Shown here one piece after another: positions 47,623 through 60,343 of a stretch of 64,000 nucleotides of DNA (position 1 is the first letter of the stretch; every line of letters begins with the position of its first letter). The DNA is taken from positions 45,889,431-45,953,430 of the forward strand of contig CM048842.1 of the NCBI GenBank assembly GCA_026545765.1, written 5' to 3'. The stretch is from Plantago major (lineage: Eukaryota > Streptophyta > Magnoliopsida > Lamiales > Plantaginaceae). The position numbers were made by a program, and so were the translations under genes. The notes beneath the pieces were generated by a model, which worked only from the letters and a program-made list of their open reading frames with translations, searched no databases and was not told where the DNA came from.

Positions 47623-47899
47623 AAATGAATGCCAATTTAGAAGAAATCTGGCTAGAAAAGCTAAGTTTGATGAAAAGCAAACTAAGAAACCTGACAGGTA
47701 TCTGAAAGCACCAAATGGAGCACCTAGGAACACACCAAGGAAGAAAATAATTCTTAACAATGATAATCATTCCACTAGAATTCCTCCTTATGTTCTTATC
47801 AGACAAAAGAATGTTCCAAGGAAATTCATTCAAAAATGGATCCCTACAGGAAGATTGTTTAGTCCTGATGGTTCCAACTGTAAATCGAGAACCTAATCT

Positions 47900-50800
47900 C
47901 CTGTTTCTTACATGCGAGAATGCTTCTTGGACTAAAGCAAAATGGCTATTTGATAGTGGATCACGGAAAGCACATGACGGAGACAAGCAAATCTGATGGA
48001 TTACAAAGCTTGCAACATAGGACGGATATCAGTTCTTTGGAGAATTAAATCCCTCTGGGATTTGGCGTCAAATTGGGATCATTAACAATCAGCGGCGTAT
48101 TACATATTAAGTATTTGAAATATAATCTATTTAGCATGAGCGATTAATGCGGACAAAGGTTTCTTGTGAAATTCAAAGCAAAATCGCAAACTTATTGACA
48201 ATGAGTCAAGCGAGGCGGTCTTGGTTGCTTTCGGCGGCGGAAAGGTAGTCTTTATGTTGCCGATTGGGCTTACGCCTTACAATGAAGAATGTCTCATGGT
48301 GAGTCAATCAGTCACTGAAAAGCCTTGGTTATGGCACAAAAGAATGAGTCACTTGAACTTCAAAACTCTGAACAAACTTGCCAAGAAAGAGTTAGTGGTT
48401 GGTCTTCCCAAAACATCTTTCAGAAAGGATGGTATTTGTTCTGCCTGTCAGATGGGGAAACAATGCAAGATGTCTTTCAAGTCCAAAACCAGACACTCTA
48501 GTGTTAGACCACTGCAACTTTTACATATGGATCTTTTTGAATCATCTGTAACTAGTTATGCAGGAAAGAAATATGGTCTGGTAGTTGTAGATGACTTCTC
48601 AAGATTCACTTGGGTTGTTTTTCTGAAACACAAATCTGATGCTAGGGTGGAGATACCAAACTTGCTGAAAAAGCTTGAAGTCATGAAAAATGACAAGGTA
48701 TCTGCAATAAGAACAGACCATGGTATTGAGTTTGTCAACCAGTACATAAAGGAGTTTTGTACCTGTAAAGGTATACAACACCAACTTTTCTCTGTAAGAA
48801 CACCTCAACAAAATGGTGTTGCAGAAAGGAAAAACAGAACCCTTAAAGAAGCTGCAAGGACAATGCTAGCTGACACTGAAATAAGTGAAGTTTATTGGGT
48901 TGAAGCTGTAAACACATCATGCTACACTCAGAACAGATGTTTGATAAACAAACACCATGACAAGACCCCCTATGAAATCTTGGTTGGTAGACCCCCAAAT
49001 ATCAAACATATGAGAGTATTTGGTTGTAGATGTTTTGTTCTCAACAACGGAAAAGAGTATCTGAGAACATTTCAACCAAAGGCGGATGAAGGTGTATTTC
49101 TTTGTTATTCCACGAATAGCAAAGCCTACAGAATTTACAACAAAAGAACAAAGAAAATTGAAGAATCAGTTCATGTTGTATTCTATGAAAGAAATAAGAA
49201 AACACCTCTTACTGATGAAATCTCAGAAAAGTTCAAAGAACTAATGATAAAGGATTTTGAAAAAGAACCCTCAAATAGGAAAAACATCATTGTGGAAAGC
49301 GAGGATGACTCTGACGTAGAAAAGCATGAATTGCCTAGTAACAACCAGATGACTCACATACATGATGAAGAATTTCCTATGAAACTTCCAGAAATGGAAT
49401 CGGAAGATATTCATCATGAAGCTATCTCTGGAAACGATCTCTCTGAAAGATGTGTTCCAGATAGCTCAAACACTGAACAAGTGTCAGACATCATTAATTG
49501 CCCTTCAAAGGAGCAAAATGTCTTAGATACTGAAAAAGTATCAAATCAAAATCGTAGTGATTCACATTCAGATCACTTTGATGTTGATCCTACTAGCACT
49601 AAACCTATGATGAAATGGATCAAGGATCATCCTGCAAAAGATGTAATTGGACCAATTAATCAGGTTGTTAGGACTAGGAGAGCAATAGCTGAAAATGCTA
49701 ATTCTCTCTTTGGATGTTTTATCTCAGATATTGAACCAAAAACCATTGAAGAAGCATCAAGAGACCAAGACTGGATCTCTGCAATGCAAGAAGAATTGGA
49801 TCAATTTGAGAGAAACAAAGTCTGGAAACTAGTTCCATTTATTGAAGGAATATTTGTGATTGGAACTAAATGGGTTTTCAGAAACAAGATGAATGAATCT
49901 GGTGAAATAACCAGAAACAAAGCAAGATTGGTTGCCAAGGGATTTACCCAGACTGTAGGTCTAGATTTTGATGAGTCATATGCACCAGTTGCCTGATTGG
50001 ATGCAATTAGACTCTTTCTAGCCTTTGCAGCTCATAAAGACTTTAAAGTTTATGTTGAGCAACCACCTGACTTTGAAGTTTCCTCAGAAAGTAAAAATGG
50101 TCTATAAATTACAGAAAGCTCTATATGGACTGAAACAGGCTCCAAGAGCGTGGTATGACACTTTGGCCAAATACCTTCTGGAAAGTGGTTTCAAGAAAGG
50201 TGAAGTTGATAAAACTTTATTTACCTTGAATCATGACGGGAAACTACTCTTAGTTCAAGTATATGTTGATGACATCATATTTGGATCTAAGGACAAGCAA
50301 CTTTGTAATGACTTTGCAAATCTCATGAAAAGCAAGTTTGAGATGAGCATGATGGGTGAAATGAATTATTTCCTAGGATTGCAAGTCAAGCAACTCAATG
50401 ATGGAATATTCATCAGTCAAACAAAGTATGCAAAGGATATGCTCACAAAGTTCAATCTAAAGCCTTCTGAAAAGAATGCTAAGATACCTATGAGCATATG
50501 AACCAAAATGACCTATACTGAATCAGATAAGAGTGTTGAAGAACATAAGTATAGGAAATTGATAGGTTCACTACTTTACCTCACTGCAAGTAGACCTGAT
50601 ATTCAATATGCAGTTGGAGTGTGTGCTAGATTTCAGACAAATCCAATGCAATCACACTACAACATTGCTATGAAAATATTAAGGTATGTGAAAGGTACAG
50701 TAGATGTAGGTTTGTGGTATCCCAAAGAAAGTGGATTGAGTTTAGCTGGTTACTGAGATGCTGATTATGCTGGATCAATGCTTGATAGGAAAAGTACCTC

Positions 50801-51215
50801 AGGAACTTGTCAGTTTCTAGGAACTAGACTTATCTCGTGGTTTAGCAAGAAGCAAAACTCAATTGAAGCTTCTACCACAGAGGCTGAATATATTGCTGCT
50901 GGTTGTTGTGCAACACAAATACTGTGGATTCAACAACAACTTAAAGACTATGGACTCAATGAAGAGAAAACTCCCATTTTTTGTGACAACACAAGTGCTA
51001 TTGCGGTTACACAGAATCCTAAGTTTTATGCTAGAACAAAGCACGTTGATGTTAGACACCACTTCATTAGAGACCATGTTGAAAAAGGCAATATAGAGAT
51101 ACTCAAGATTGGCACTGAAGACCAACTTGCAGATATCTTCACTAAGCCGCTACAAGAAAGTAGATTCTTAGCCTTAAGACATAGTTTTGGACTATTGGAA
51201 CTACCTTCGAACTGA
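47900..51215 (+). pseudogene. pol of E2: protease, integrase, RT (catalytic deletion), RNase H
   Basis: The protease is degraded (WLFDSG at about 47942-47960, following residues shifted). An intact 591-codon frame (48221-49996) holds the integrase zinc region (WHKRMSHLNFKTLNKL, CSACQMGK), the core (HMDLFES, IRTDHGIEF, PQQNGVAERKNR) and the first part of RT ([22 protein letters not shown]). RT continues at 50025-50501 with YVDDIIFGS, and RNase H at 50508-51215 (STTEAEYIAAGCCATQILWI, FCDNTSAIAVTQNP, TKHVDVRHHFIRDH). A 54-bp in-frame gap near 50049 removes the [10 protein letters not shown] block present in E1 and E3. Stops lie at 49994, 50501 and 50754. Confidence 0.9.
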
Positions 51216-51228
51216 AAAAGTTCAGATA

Positions 51229-51362
51229 TCTTGAACGGGCATCCAGAAAAGAGAAATCTCAAACAGGCATCCAGAAAAATCTGGAACGGGTATCCAGAAA
51301 AGAGGTATCCGGAACAGGCATCCAGAAAAGAGAAAAGACAAATTTGGAACGGGTATCCAGAA
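51229..51362 (+). repeat. Minisatellite just after the pol stop codon of E2
   Basis: Four to five purine-rich units of about 22-32 bp of the form GGAACGGGTATCCAGAAAAG are present. E1 (34403-34480) and E3 (minus strand, about 60840-60930) carry related, fewer or diverged units at the same place. Confidence 0.8.
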
Positions 51363-51858
51363 GTCAAAAAGGCTAGAGAGCAAAAAGACAGCTTAAGATC
51401 TCTGAGACAGGAACTCAGATATCTGGATCACTCTATATACGGAGAACACTAAGGAGAATAGTACAACTATCTGTAGTCAACTACTCTCTTGAAATGCGCA
51501 TTATTTCTATCTTTGTGAAAAACTTTGAAAAATCCTAAGTATAAGACAGATTCAGATGCACACAGTGTTCTTGGTCAAACAAAAACGTGATTCAGATAGC
51601 TAATAGCCAAAATTCATTAAATGGGCACAATTACATTTGTTGATTGTGATCATTGCTTAAGAAGCAATGGTGACCCTTGATGAAATTGAGCGGTTGATCA
51701 TGCAGTGGAAATTAATTCCACGATAAATAGTGAATTTGTAAAAATTCCGACAAAGTCCACTTTGCATTTAATGCGAACTAGCTTTTGCTCTTACACCTTG
51801 CAAATCAGAATCGTACACAAAATCAATTTGTATGTATATATACATTGGGATTCTATTG

Positions 51859-51871
51859 CTATATATATAGG
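51859..51871 (+). promoter_or_regulatory. Internal TATA box upstream of ORF2 in E2
   Basis: CTATATATATAGG, about 190 bp before the ORF2 ATG at 52060, in the same context as in E1 and E3. Confidence 0.6.
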
Positions 51872-52059
51872 ATTTTGGCAAAGGAAATCACTTTTGCCTA
51901 ATCAAAACTAAATCTTACCTTTGAAATAGCAAATCCTTCTCTTGATTCTCTGTAAATCCTCTTCAAACTCTGAAAACCAAGATTAATTTTTTCTGAAAAG
52001 AATCACTAAATCAAATCTCTTTCAAACACCAATTCAAATCCCTACACTATATAAAGAGA

Positions 52060-55000
52060 TGGCCCCAAGAATTCTTACGCACGAAATCCCATCCTCCTTG
52101 ATGCTTTGAAAAGCAAGCACGAGTTGGTTATGTGAACAACCGACTAGTAGGAGAGTTTAATCTAACCATTGGACATCAAATCACATAATGATTTGGGGTG
52201 GTGCCATGGTTGAGGAATACCTCACAGGCTGCGATAGAAAACCGAGCCACGGAAGATAATTCTTGACATGCTTGAAAAGGCACAAATCGAGGGTTTTCTA
52301 TCTGCCGCCAGTGGAATTTCATCACTTGATGTGTTGGAATTCTACAACAACTCGAGATAATTTCCTATGTTTACGAAGGCCTTTGCATAGTATGCATCAA
52401 AACTTCGATCGAGAAAGGAAATCATACGGACTTGAAAACTTTACGCAAGTTGTTGAACTTCAAAATCTTGGAAAGGATTTTGAAATAAACACTAAGGATG
52501 ATGATCTCCTTGAAGGTGTGAAACAACTTTACTGATGATGTGTGATCTTGAAAATCGATACACCCAGCTGAGTTCAAGCTTCTTGACATCCGAACGGACA
52601 TCGATGGTTCCTGGGATGCATTGGCTTGCATTCTTCACGGATGCTTTGATGGTCTCAGGGAGGTCTTGACCGGATAAGCGAAACGATGGATGATGATGTT
52701 CTTCTTTGAATCAACAAGGCGGAAATTTGGAAAACCCTTTTAAGCTGGGGAAAATGCGCCTTCATGACATTTGTGAAGAAGAAGATTCAAGGCTTGAGCC
52801 TAAAATTGCCAAAAGGGCTAGCTGAGCGAAAGGCCACGATAAACTATAGTGCGAAGATATGCTACTTCTTTGGAGAAGCTTGGCATTGAGCTCGAGAGGC
52901 AATTTGAAATAGACAACAGTAACCTACTCTACAAATATGAGTATACGAACATGATGAAAAAGGTTACTGGGTCTCAGAAAGGTTCTAAGAAGCGAAAGTC
53001 TGAAAAGGTATCTGAGGAAAAGGTTGCGACCATGAAGCCCAGAACTTCAAGAAAGAAGTCAGCTGGCAAAACAGAAGACACACCCATTGAGGTTGTCGAC
53101 TCCCAAATATCTGCAGGCATTGCCGATGAACTCATAAATGCTGATAAACTCATCAATGCTGCAAAAGAGTTATCAACTACTGAACAAGTAGACACAGCAA
53201 GAGAAAGTGCTTTCCAAAATGTGAAGACTATCACAGAAAACCTTGCTGATGAACTCATAAATCTTTGCCAAATCGGTGAAAAGCACGAGCCCTTCTGCGA
53301 AACCATGAGTAATGGACCAATCAGTTCCAACTGCTGATGAGAGCTCTGACAATGAAGATGATAATCTAGTCATCTCTCAAGTCCTAGAAAGAACAAAGAG
53401 GGCTAAGGTTACTGTAACAGTGACTGGTGATAAGGTATCTGAAGAAGAACCTACTCCTCAGGTTGTTGCACCTATAGCAAACGTTGTTGGTGCAATCACA
53501 TCATCAGGGACAGTCTCTTATGCACAACTATAAGCAGCCCTGATGAGTGGTAATTTAGTACTGGCTGATAATGATGAAGATGCCACGTCTAAAAATCTGG
53601 AAGAACGTTCAACTGATCAATCTTCTGCTTCCAGACAACCACAACAACCACAACAGCCACAAGTGGTTGATGAAATGGTAAATGAGCTCCATTTCGAATT
53701 ACCAGCATTACAATAAGCTGAAGAAAATCCTGCAAAAGAGCAGGTTCCCCAACTCACTGAGATGGATCAAACTGAGACATCTACTCAGAATGATCAACCA
53801 GGGGAGGCAACTGAGTTGCATACTCAGGATAGGTGTGAAGTACCGAAACTTCAAGCAAAGAAGCCTTTGGACAAGAAGACCAAAGTATAGAAAGGTCACA
53901 AGTTCGAGACCAATCGACTGAAAGCGCTACGGAATGTTGGTTTAATTCTTACCTTGAAAATTTTATGCTTATACATCTTGTTACTCATAAAATTTCTTTG
54001 TTACAGGCTAAGTTAGAAACACAGAAACAAGAGGAAGCTGAAAAGCTTGCCTGAGAAACTGAGAAGGAGGTTCCCTCAACCTCACCTCTTAAGAAATCTG
54101 AGCTTGTGCCACATGTGATAATTTGATTCTTAAGATAGCACTTTTCCGTCATATGTTTATGTGCTTAATCATTTAAGATAAATGTTTCTAACAGGCTCCA
54201 ACTGAGAAAGAGGAAGATAAGGCAGAAATGCCAGAGACAAACCCAGAGACCAACAAGGTTTCTGAAGAACACATCACTGAGCCTTCTAGCATGAAGGTAT
54301 ATGAAATATCAAGTGATAAGTATTCTTCATCTTGGGTTATCTTATATCTCTTCTAAAAATATTCAATACCTTCTACTTACAGGCTCCATCAGAAGTAGAA
54401 ATGCACGGGGACAAAGTTGCGACATCCCCTGCATCAATGGAAATTGATGAAGCCCCAATGACATCACGAAGAACACGAAGCTGCGAAGTTTACGAGAAAA
54501 TTGATTCTGAGCTTCCTTTCGAGGAAGTAAGTAGAAAACTCAGAATTCATCAAACCATATTTATGCACAGGTTCTTTCAAACAATTTCCTAAGTATTGTG
54601 CTATTCTTAACTCCCAGGTTCAAGAAAGAAAGGTTGCTGAGGACCAGACTTCAAAATCTCCACCTCACAACAAGATATCTGAGACACCAATTGTCTCAGT
54701 GGTCCAAGTATCTGAGCCTGATGTTCATAATCAGGTAACACAGAAACTAAACCACACCTCTACTCAGATATCTAAAAAAGTTTTGAAGCTCACTCAAAAC
54801 TCTTTCTTTCGAGCTCAAGCAGTGCAAAGCGGTTCGATGATGAGAAAGGGACTACTTCCCTTCTTCAAAGCTCAAACCTGCCAAATCACATTCAATGCTT
54901 GAAATGGCAGAGGTTAAGGTGCTCTGATCTCTCTGAAATATTGAGAATCACAGATCAACCAACTAGACGAGCACGAGCTCTTGACCTGGAGACTTACATC

Positions 55001-57602
55001 CATGCAATGTTCCCTACCGAACAATATCCAGTTGAGACTTTATTGCACAAGGATTTCTCCAGAGAAGTGGCGCCTGATTTAATCTGAGGCCTTTGAGCGA
55101 GGCGGATGGTGGCAAGATTACATATGGCTTTCAAGCCGATCTGTCCCGAACTACTGCAATTTATACCTTGAACAAGAAGAGGTTAATGGCGGAAGATCAC
55201 TATCCACAAGTGATCAATCTTGTATCTGAAGATGATGAGGAGGAAGAGATAAACGAAAATGACTTCGAACCTCCCACTGACCATCACCACAAGGATGACG
55301 AAGACAAAAAGGATGATGATGATGCCCCTGCACCAGGGATCGGAGGAATTTCACGAAGAAATCATGCCTCAACTGCTGAAAAGCAATTTGAGAAGAAAAC
55401 ACAGAAATCTCCGTCTCCATCTCCTGAAAAGTCGAATCATCCATCTTCCCAACAAAAAGATATTACTGAACAAGTAGTTGAGGATTCTGAGGAAATTGCA
55501 CAGAAATTGATAAACACTCAATCCAGAACTACTCAACTCAGACAACTATTGGAAGAAGAACAACAACTCCATCTTCAACTGGAAGATCAGATAGCTAGAT
55601 CCAGAGATAAGCTTGATCAACTACAAGATCAATATCTGCAAGAGATTATTGCTTACTCTGAGGTCAAAGAGCTACAGGATGATGTCACTGCGCTCACTAA
55701 AGAACTCGATACTGAAGAAGTATCTGAAGTCAAGCATGATGCTAAGGCTGCATCATCTTCAAAAGAAGTACCATCCTCCTACCAGAAAGGAAAGAAACCA
55801 GTCTCTGAGATGGTTGCTGGACTCAATACGATCGATGAGCATGTCCAAGAGGATGAAGATCACTGGGCTGATTACTCAGATGATGAAGAAGACAAGACTT
55901 TGGCAAAGCACCGCAATGAACATCTGGCGGTCTCTCACTTGAAAAGGAAGCTGATTGCTCCTGAAACTTTCAGCAAACTGCCAAACGTCCACTCCCATGA
56001 ATACATGAACAGATACCAAGTTCTGGCTCATCTGAAAAAGGAGTTGTCTTCACAAAACAAAGAAGTAACTGCCTCCGTCCCCTCTGAACTGAAGAAGTTC
56101 ACTGAGCTCATCACTCAGAGAACAACTAGCATAGTCATTGCTCAAAAAGATCTGGGAATGATAAGGGACGATGATGCGTCTTTAGCTGAAAAAGATTACA
56201 TTGCTGGAAAAGCAGATGCCATCCTAGGCCCATTGGCAGAGCTCACTGATAAGGAAAATGGACTTATCAAACAAAATCAGGAGCTCAAAGCCGAACTTCA
56301 GCAGTTGGTCTCTGCCTACAATCTCTTACAAGGACATTTTGAGTCTCTCTCAGATTCCTTTATGAGACTTAGTCAGCCAACAATGACTAAGGGGTAAAGA
56401 ACTTACAAATCTGGACCTCAAAGTCAGGGGGAATGGGACGAAAGAGTTGGTGCAAACAAGAAGAAATTTGGAGTTGGTGCTGCTCAAAGAGGAAGAGGAA
56501 ACAAGAAAACTTCCCAGCCACCACTCATAATAAAAGAGCCCTCCTCAAGTCAAGCTGCTTTGCAAATAGTAGCTGCTTCCCAGAAACCTACTGAAGGTAC
56601 TGCAATGGTAACAAGGGCCATGGCACAGAAACCTCCAAGGAGTACCAAGGCTCCAAGGAGAAGACAAGTTAAAGGGATTGATGTCTCTTCTTCTGAAGAA
56701 GAAGAAGGACAAATCAAGTCCCTGGGCAATGAAGAAGGCTGTAAAACTCTCACAAGATTTAATCTTGATGATGATGAGGAATCTGATGAAGATGAAGCTC
56801 CTCTTCATAAAAAAAGGAAAATAGAAAGCCTAGCGGGCCCATATGCCAAAGCCACTAGCGGCTAAAACACCCTCTGGAAACACCAAGTCTATCCGGTGGT
56901 GGTTCTTCAAGTAACAACCCCAAAGAGAATTCAAGCGAGAAAGAGCGGTGAGAGCAAAGACAAAGTCAACTTCCACTCAGGACAGAAGAAGCCAAAATTG
57001 AGTATGTGAAGCATGACAATGATTCCTCTGTCTACAGGTGCATCAATCAGAAAAATGGCTATTGGATTCTGGAACTTAAGCATCTACTGGTAAATTCAAG
57101 ATTTCCAGAACCAATCCATAAACAACTAGTGGCATGGAGAAAAGACAAGCCAACCTTGATCAACACCAATCACATTAAAGCATGGTTGGATTTTGAAGTT
57201 GTCAAGAGAACTGAAGCCATGAAGAAGGACCTCTCTGATGAATGTCCATATGGAAAGCCAGATGATGTGCACAGAATTCTGAATATTACTGGAACAGGCA
57301 CAAGAGCAAGACTCGTTGTGGAACCCTATGAGTCGTTCTATCTAACTGAAGATCAATACAAGGGTGACATCAGATATCTGAGGATTATCTACGAATATTT
57401 CAATCTCTCATATATCATAATAGAGCATGCCTGGAAGTGGGGAAAGTATCTGTGGGTCAAGCATTTTGTCAAGAAAAATCCTACCAAAACCAACAAAGAG
57501 GTCTGTGGATTTGCCAGAGACACAGAGATGCTCGTCAGAACTCTTCTCTATGATTATTCTGATGACATCAAAAGGTTTGGAGATAGGAAATTTGCAGACT
57601 GA
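52060..57602 (+). CDS. ORF2 of E2, intron-bearing extra gene downstream of pol
   Basis: This is the E2 copy of the E1 ORF2 and helps define it. The first 800 bp are heavily altered. An open frame at 52849-53337 reads YATSLEKLGIELERQFEIDN and VTGSQKGSKKRKSEKV. Short exons and introns lie at 53932-54617. A 434-codon frame (55093-56397) holds an acidic stretch, a coiled coil (EEQQLHLQLEDQIARSRDKL) and a second helical region (AELTDKENGLIKQNQELKAE). Then 56560-56865 carries HKKRKIE, a basic nuclear signal, and 57006-57602 the conserved C-terminal domain ending DDIKRFGDRKFAD. The protein would be about 1,600 residues. No membrane segment is evident. A frameshift near 54835 and stops near 55088, 56397 and 56865 break it. 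Confidence 0.65.
53932..54617 (+). other. Intron cluster in ORF2 of E2
   Basis: Introns at about 53932-54006 (donor altered), 54115-54194, 54297-54382 and 54527-54617 match the four in E1 in place, phase and length (80-91 bp). Acceptors are TTACAG|GCT, CTAACAG|GCT, CTTACAG|GCT and CTCCCAG|GTT. Confidence 0.7.
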
Positions 57603-57986
57603 TCCATAAGAACCACTGTTGAAGACTTGAAGAAATGAATACTAGTCTATTAGGATGTTTACTTGGAGCTTGGTTACTCCTGTTGTCCTAATTTACTATG
57701 TAATGTTTGCTGTATTTTTGCTGACTGAGCTTAACTGTTTTATGTATTAAAGTTATCTGTAAACTTCAAATTGTAACTTATCTGATGAACTTAATCTCAG
57801 ATATTATTCTATAAAAGATAACTTGTCAGCAAAGATCACACCTTGTGATTTGGTTGATGTTTACTTTCTGCACTTAATTGAATGAATTGAAAAATCATAA
57901 GAAATGATTAAGTGATGGATTGTTCACTCATCCAGATTTGTAATAGGTCAGATAGTCATCGTTGACTGATCAAAAAGGGGTAAATT

Positions 57987-59597
57987 TGTTAGGAAAACTT
58001 GTTAGATATTTTGTTAGAAATATCTGTTTAGTTTTGATCAGCAACATGATGACCTATCTTAGTCTCAGAAAGGTGACTAGTACTCTTGGTTCACTTGAAC
58101 ATTGTAAAAGAGGAAACCCACTTAGTATGATAGTCTAGGTAATCTTGTATAGGATGTTAGGTCTCAAAATGTAATTTTCATTTTATGAAGAGAAGACCAA
58201 CAAGATGACGTCCAAGCAGAACAAGTTCAACGACATTGAAGACATGAATAACTGCACACGATTACTGAAATGGTTTTACAGATACCTTGGCCAGATATCT
58301 TGAAGACACGAATAGTTTTGACAAACTGAGTCACAAGAGATATCTGAGAATCAAAAGGGTCTATCTGGAAAACAAGGAAAGTGTCCACAGATATCTTCTT
58401 ACAGATACCTCGAGCTTTAATCACATCTCTGAAAAAGAGAAATATATATTGCAAACAAAGTTGTTTCAATTTAAGTGGTATCTGAAGTTGAAGATAAGGA
58501 TGTGCTTAAAAACTCAGAGAAAACTGTTTAAGTAAAATCTCTGATACAAAGCATAGTTCCGTTGACACTACAGGACAAAAGAAATGATCTGATGCATTAA
58601 TTGCAGACGAGATATGCGGACAAAAGCAACGGTAACCGAAGAAGAAGACAAACCTGCTATAGTAATATACACAGATATCGATAGTTTGAATTTGAGCCTA
58701 ACGGATACTACTCAACGGCATTCAAATTCATCTATAAATATCAACACTTAGATTGCTTGAGAACACACATACAGAACTTACACAACTGAACTTACATTCA
58801 CAAGCTCTCTCAAAGCAAACTACTTATCCTTAAGCTTACTGTTGCGACCATAGCTTTTGATCATAAGTAGCACTGAAGTTCTAAGTGTCCTGATCCTAAA
58901 CAAGTAAAGCTATCTGTGAAGTAGTTGAATCGAAAGATCAAATACCTGAGATTCATTCTCTTGAACAGTTATCATAAGACTTGGGTCAGTAAAAGAACAA
59001 GATACCATACATTGAAAAGTGTATTAAGTATACTTGATTCACAGAGCTATCTGAGTAACTGAAAAGTTATTAAAGAAGCTCATCTGACAACTCAAACCAA
59101 AACCAACATCATAACTGGCGTGGAGTACAGGAAGTACTTAGCTTGGGAAGCTAGGGAATAACACCAAGGTTATTGAGTATAGGAAGTACTTTGCTTGGGA
59201 AGCTAGGGAATAATTCAAAAAGGTTTCTGAGTATAGGAAGTACTTGGCTGAGAAAGCCGGGGAACAACTCAGGGGGAACATTTGGTTGGGAACCATTTGT
59301 TTAGAAATCTTAGAATAGGATCTTTGTAAGGTGACCTCAAATATCTATTCTAGTGAATTCTAGGTCTTTGGAAGATCGAAGTGGATTAGTTGGAGGATTA
59401 CGCCACCTCCAGATACCACTATACTTGCTGTGTTATTTACATTTATGTACTTAAATTTCAGCAACTCACACACACACTTTAACTGTTTATGCACTTATCT
59501 ATCTTAAGTCTTCCACGCTCGGAATCTAAGTATCAGATATCTTCACAGATATCTGAGAAATTTTGTTTATCGACAAAAGTTTTAAAAGACTATTCAC
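57987..59597 (+). mobile_element. 3' LTR of E2, truncated
   Basis: It begins TGTTAGGAAAACTTG after the purine tract AAAAAGGGGTAAATT and follows the 5' LTR closely to TTTTAAAAGACTATTCAC at 59597. The closing block (CCCCCCTCTAGTC to CCAACA) is missing. Confidence 0.9.
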
Positions 59598-60151
59598 TTC
59601 CTTGTAGACCATCAAAGCATCTGTGAAGAATGCATGCCAATACATCCCAGTGAACCATCAGATGTCTCGTTCGGATGTCAGCAAGCTTGAACTCAGTGGG
59701 TGTATCTGATTTTTCAAGATCACACACATCACTATACAACTGTTTAACACCTTCAAGGAGATCGTCATCGTTGGTGTTAATTTCAAAATCCTTTCCAAGA
59801 TTTTGAAAACCAAACAACTTGCAGAAAGTTGTTATGTTCAGAAGGATTTCTTTTCCTTGAACTAAGGTTTTTACAGACACTAATGCAGTGCCTTCAGAAA
59901 CACAGGAAATTATCCTGGAATTATTGTATAATTCCAACACATCGAGTGATGAAATTCCACTTGGGCGAGCAGATAGAAAACCCTTGATTTGTGCCTTTTC
60001 AAGCATGTCAAGAATCAGCTTTCTGTCGGCAATGGTCAGGATTAAAATATCCTACCAGTCTGTTGTTCACAATAACCAACTCTGGTGCTTGCTTTTCAGC
60101 AGTACCAGTGGAGGATTGAGATTTTTGTGTAGTAGAATTCTTGGGAGCCAT
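59598..60151 (-). pseudogene. ORF2 of E3, N-terminal fragment
   Basis: It starts at the ATG at 60149-60151. A deletion of about 80-95 bp relative to E1, near 60040, shifts the frame. The following frame (59590-60006) is clean and gives the best view of the N-terminal domain: ILDMLEKAQIKGFLSARPSG (its start), SRIISCVSEGTALVSVKTLV, TTFCKLFGFQNLGKDFEINT and DILHRCFDG-like text at the break. The domain is not recognised. All intron-bearing sequence is lost. Confidence 0.75.
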
Positions 60152-60330
60152 CTCTTTATATAGTATAAGGAATTGGATTGGTGTTTGAAAGAGATTTGAT
60201 TCAGTGATTCTTTGCAGAAAAACTTAATCTTGATTTGCAGAGAATGAAGAGAGGTTTGCAGAGTGATTTTGCTATTCTTGTGCAAGATGAGTTTTCGGAT
60301 TAGGCGAAAGTGATTTCTTTTGCCAAAATC

Positions 60331-60343
60331 CTATATATATAGC
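60331..60343 (-). promoter_or_regulatory. Internal TATA box upstream of ORF2 in E3
   Basis: CTATATATATAGC on the plus strand reads GCTATATATATAG on the minus strand, 180 bp before the ORF2 ATG, matching E1 and E2. Confidence 0.55.

Larger units (their letters stand above)
43663..59597 (+). mobile_element. Ty1/copia SIRE-type element E2, 3' LTR truncated
   Basis: The 5' LTR (43663-45324) starts TGTTAGGAAAATTTG, a slightly different opening from E1. The order of gag, pol, ORF2 and purine tract matches E1. The 3' LTR begins at 57987 and stops at 59597, about 55 bp short of its proper end, where E3 begins on the opposite strand. The left flank is GACCT; no right flank exists to test a target duplication. 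Confidence 0.9.
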
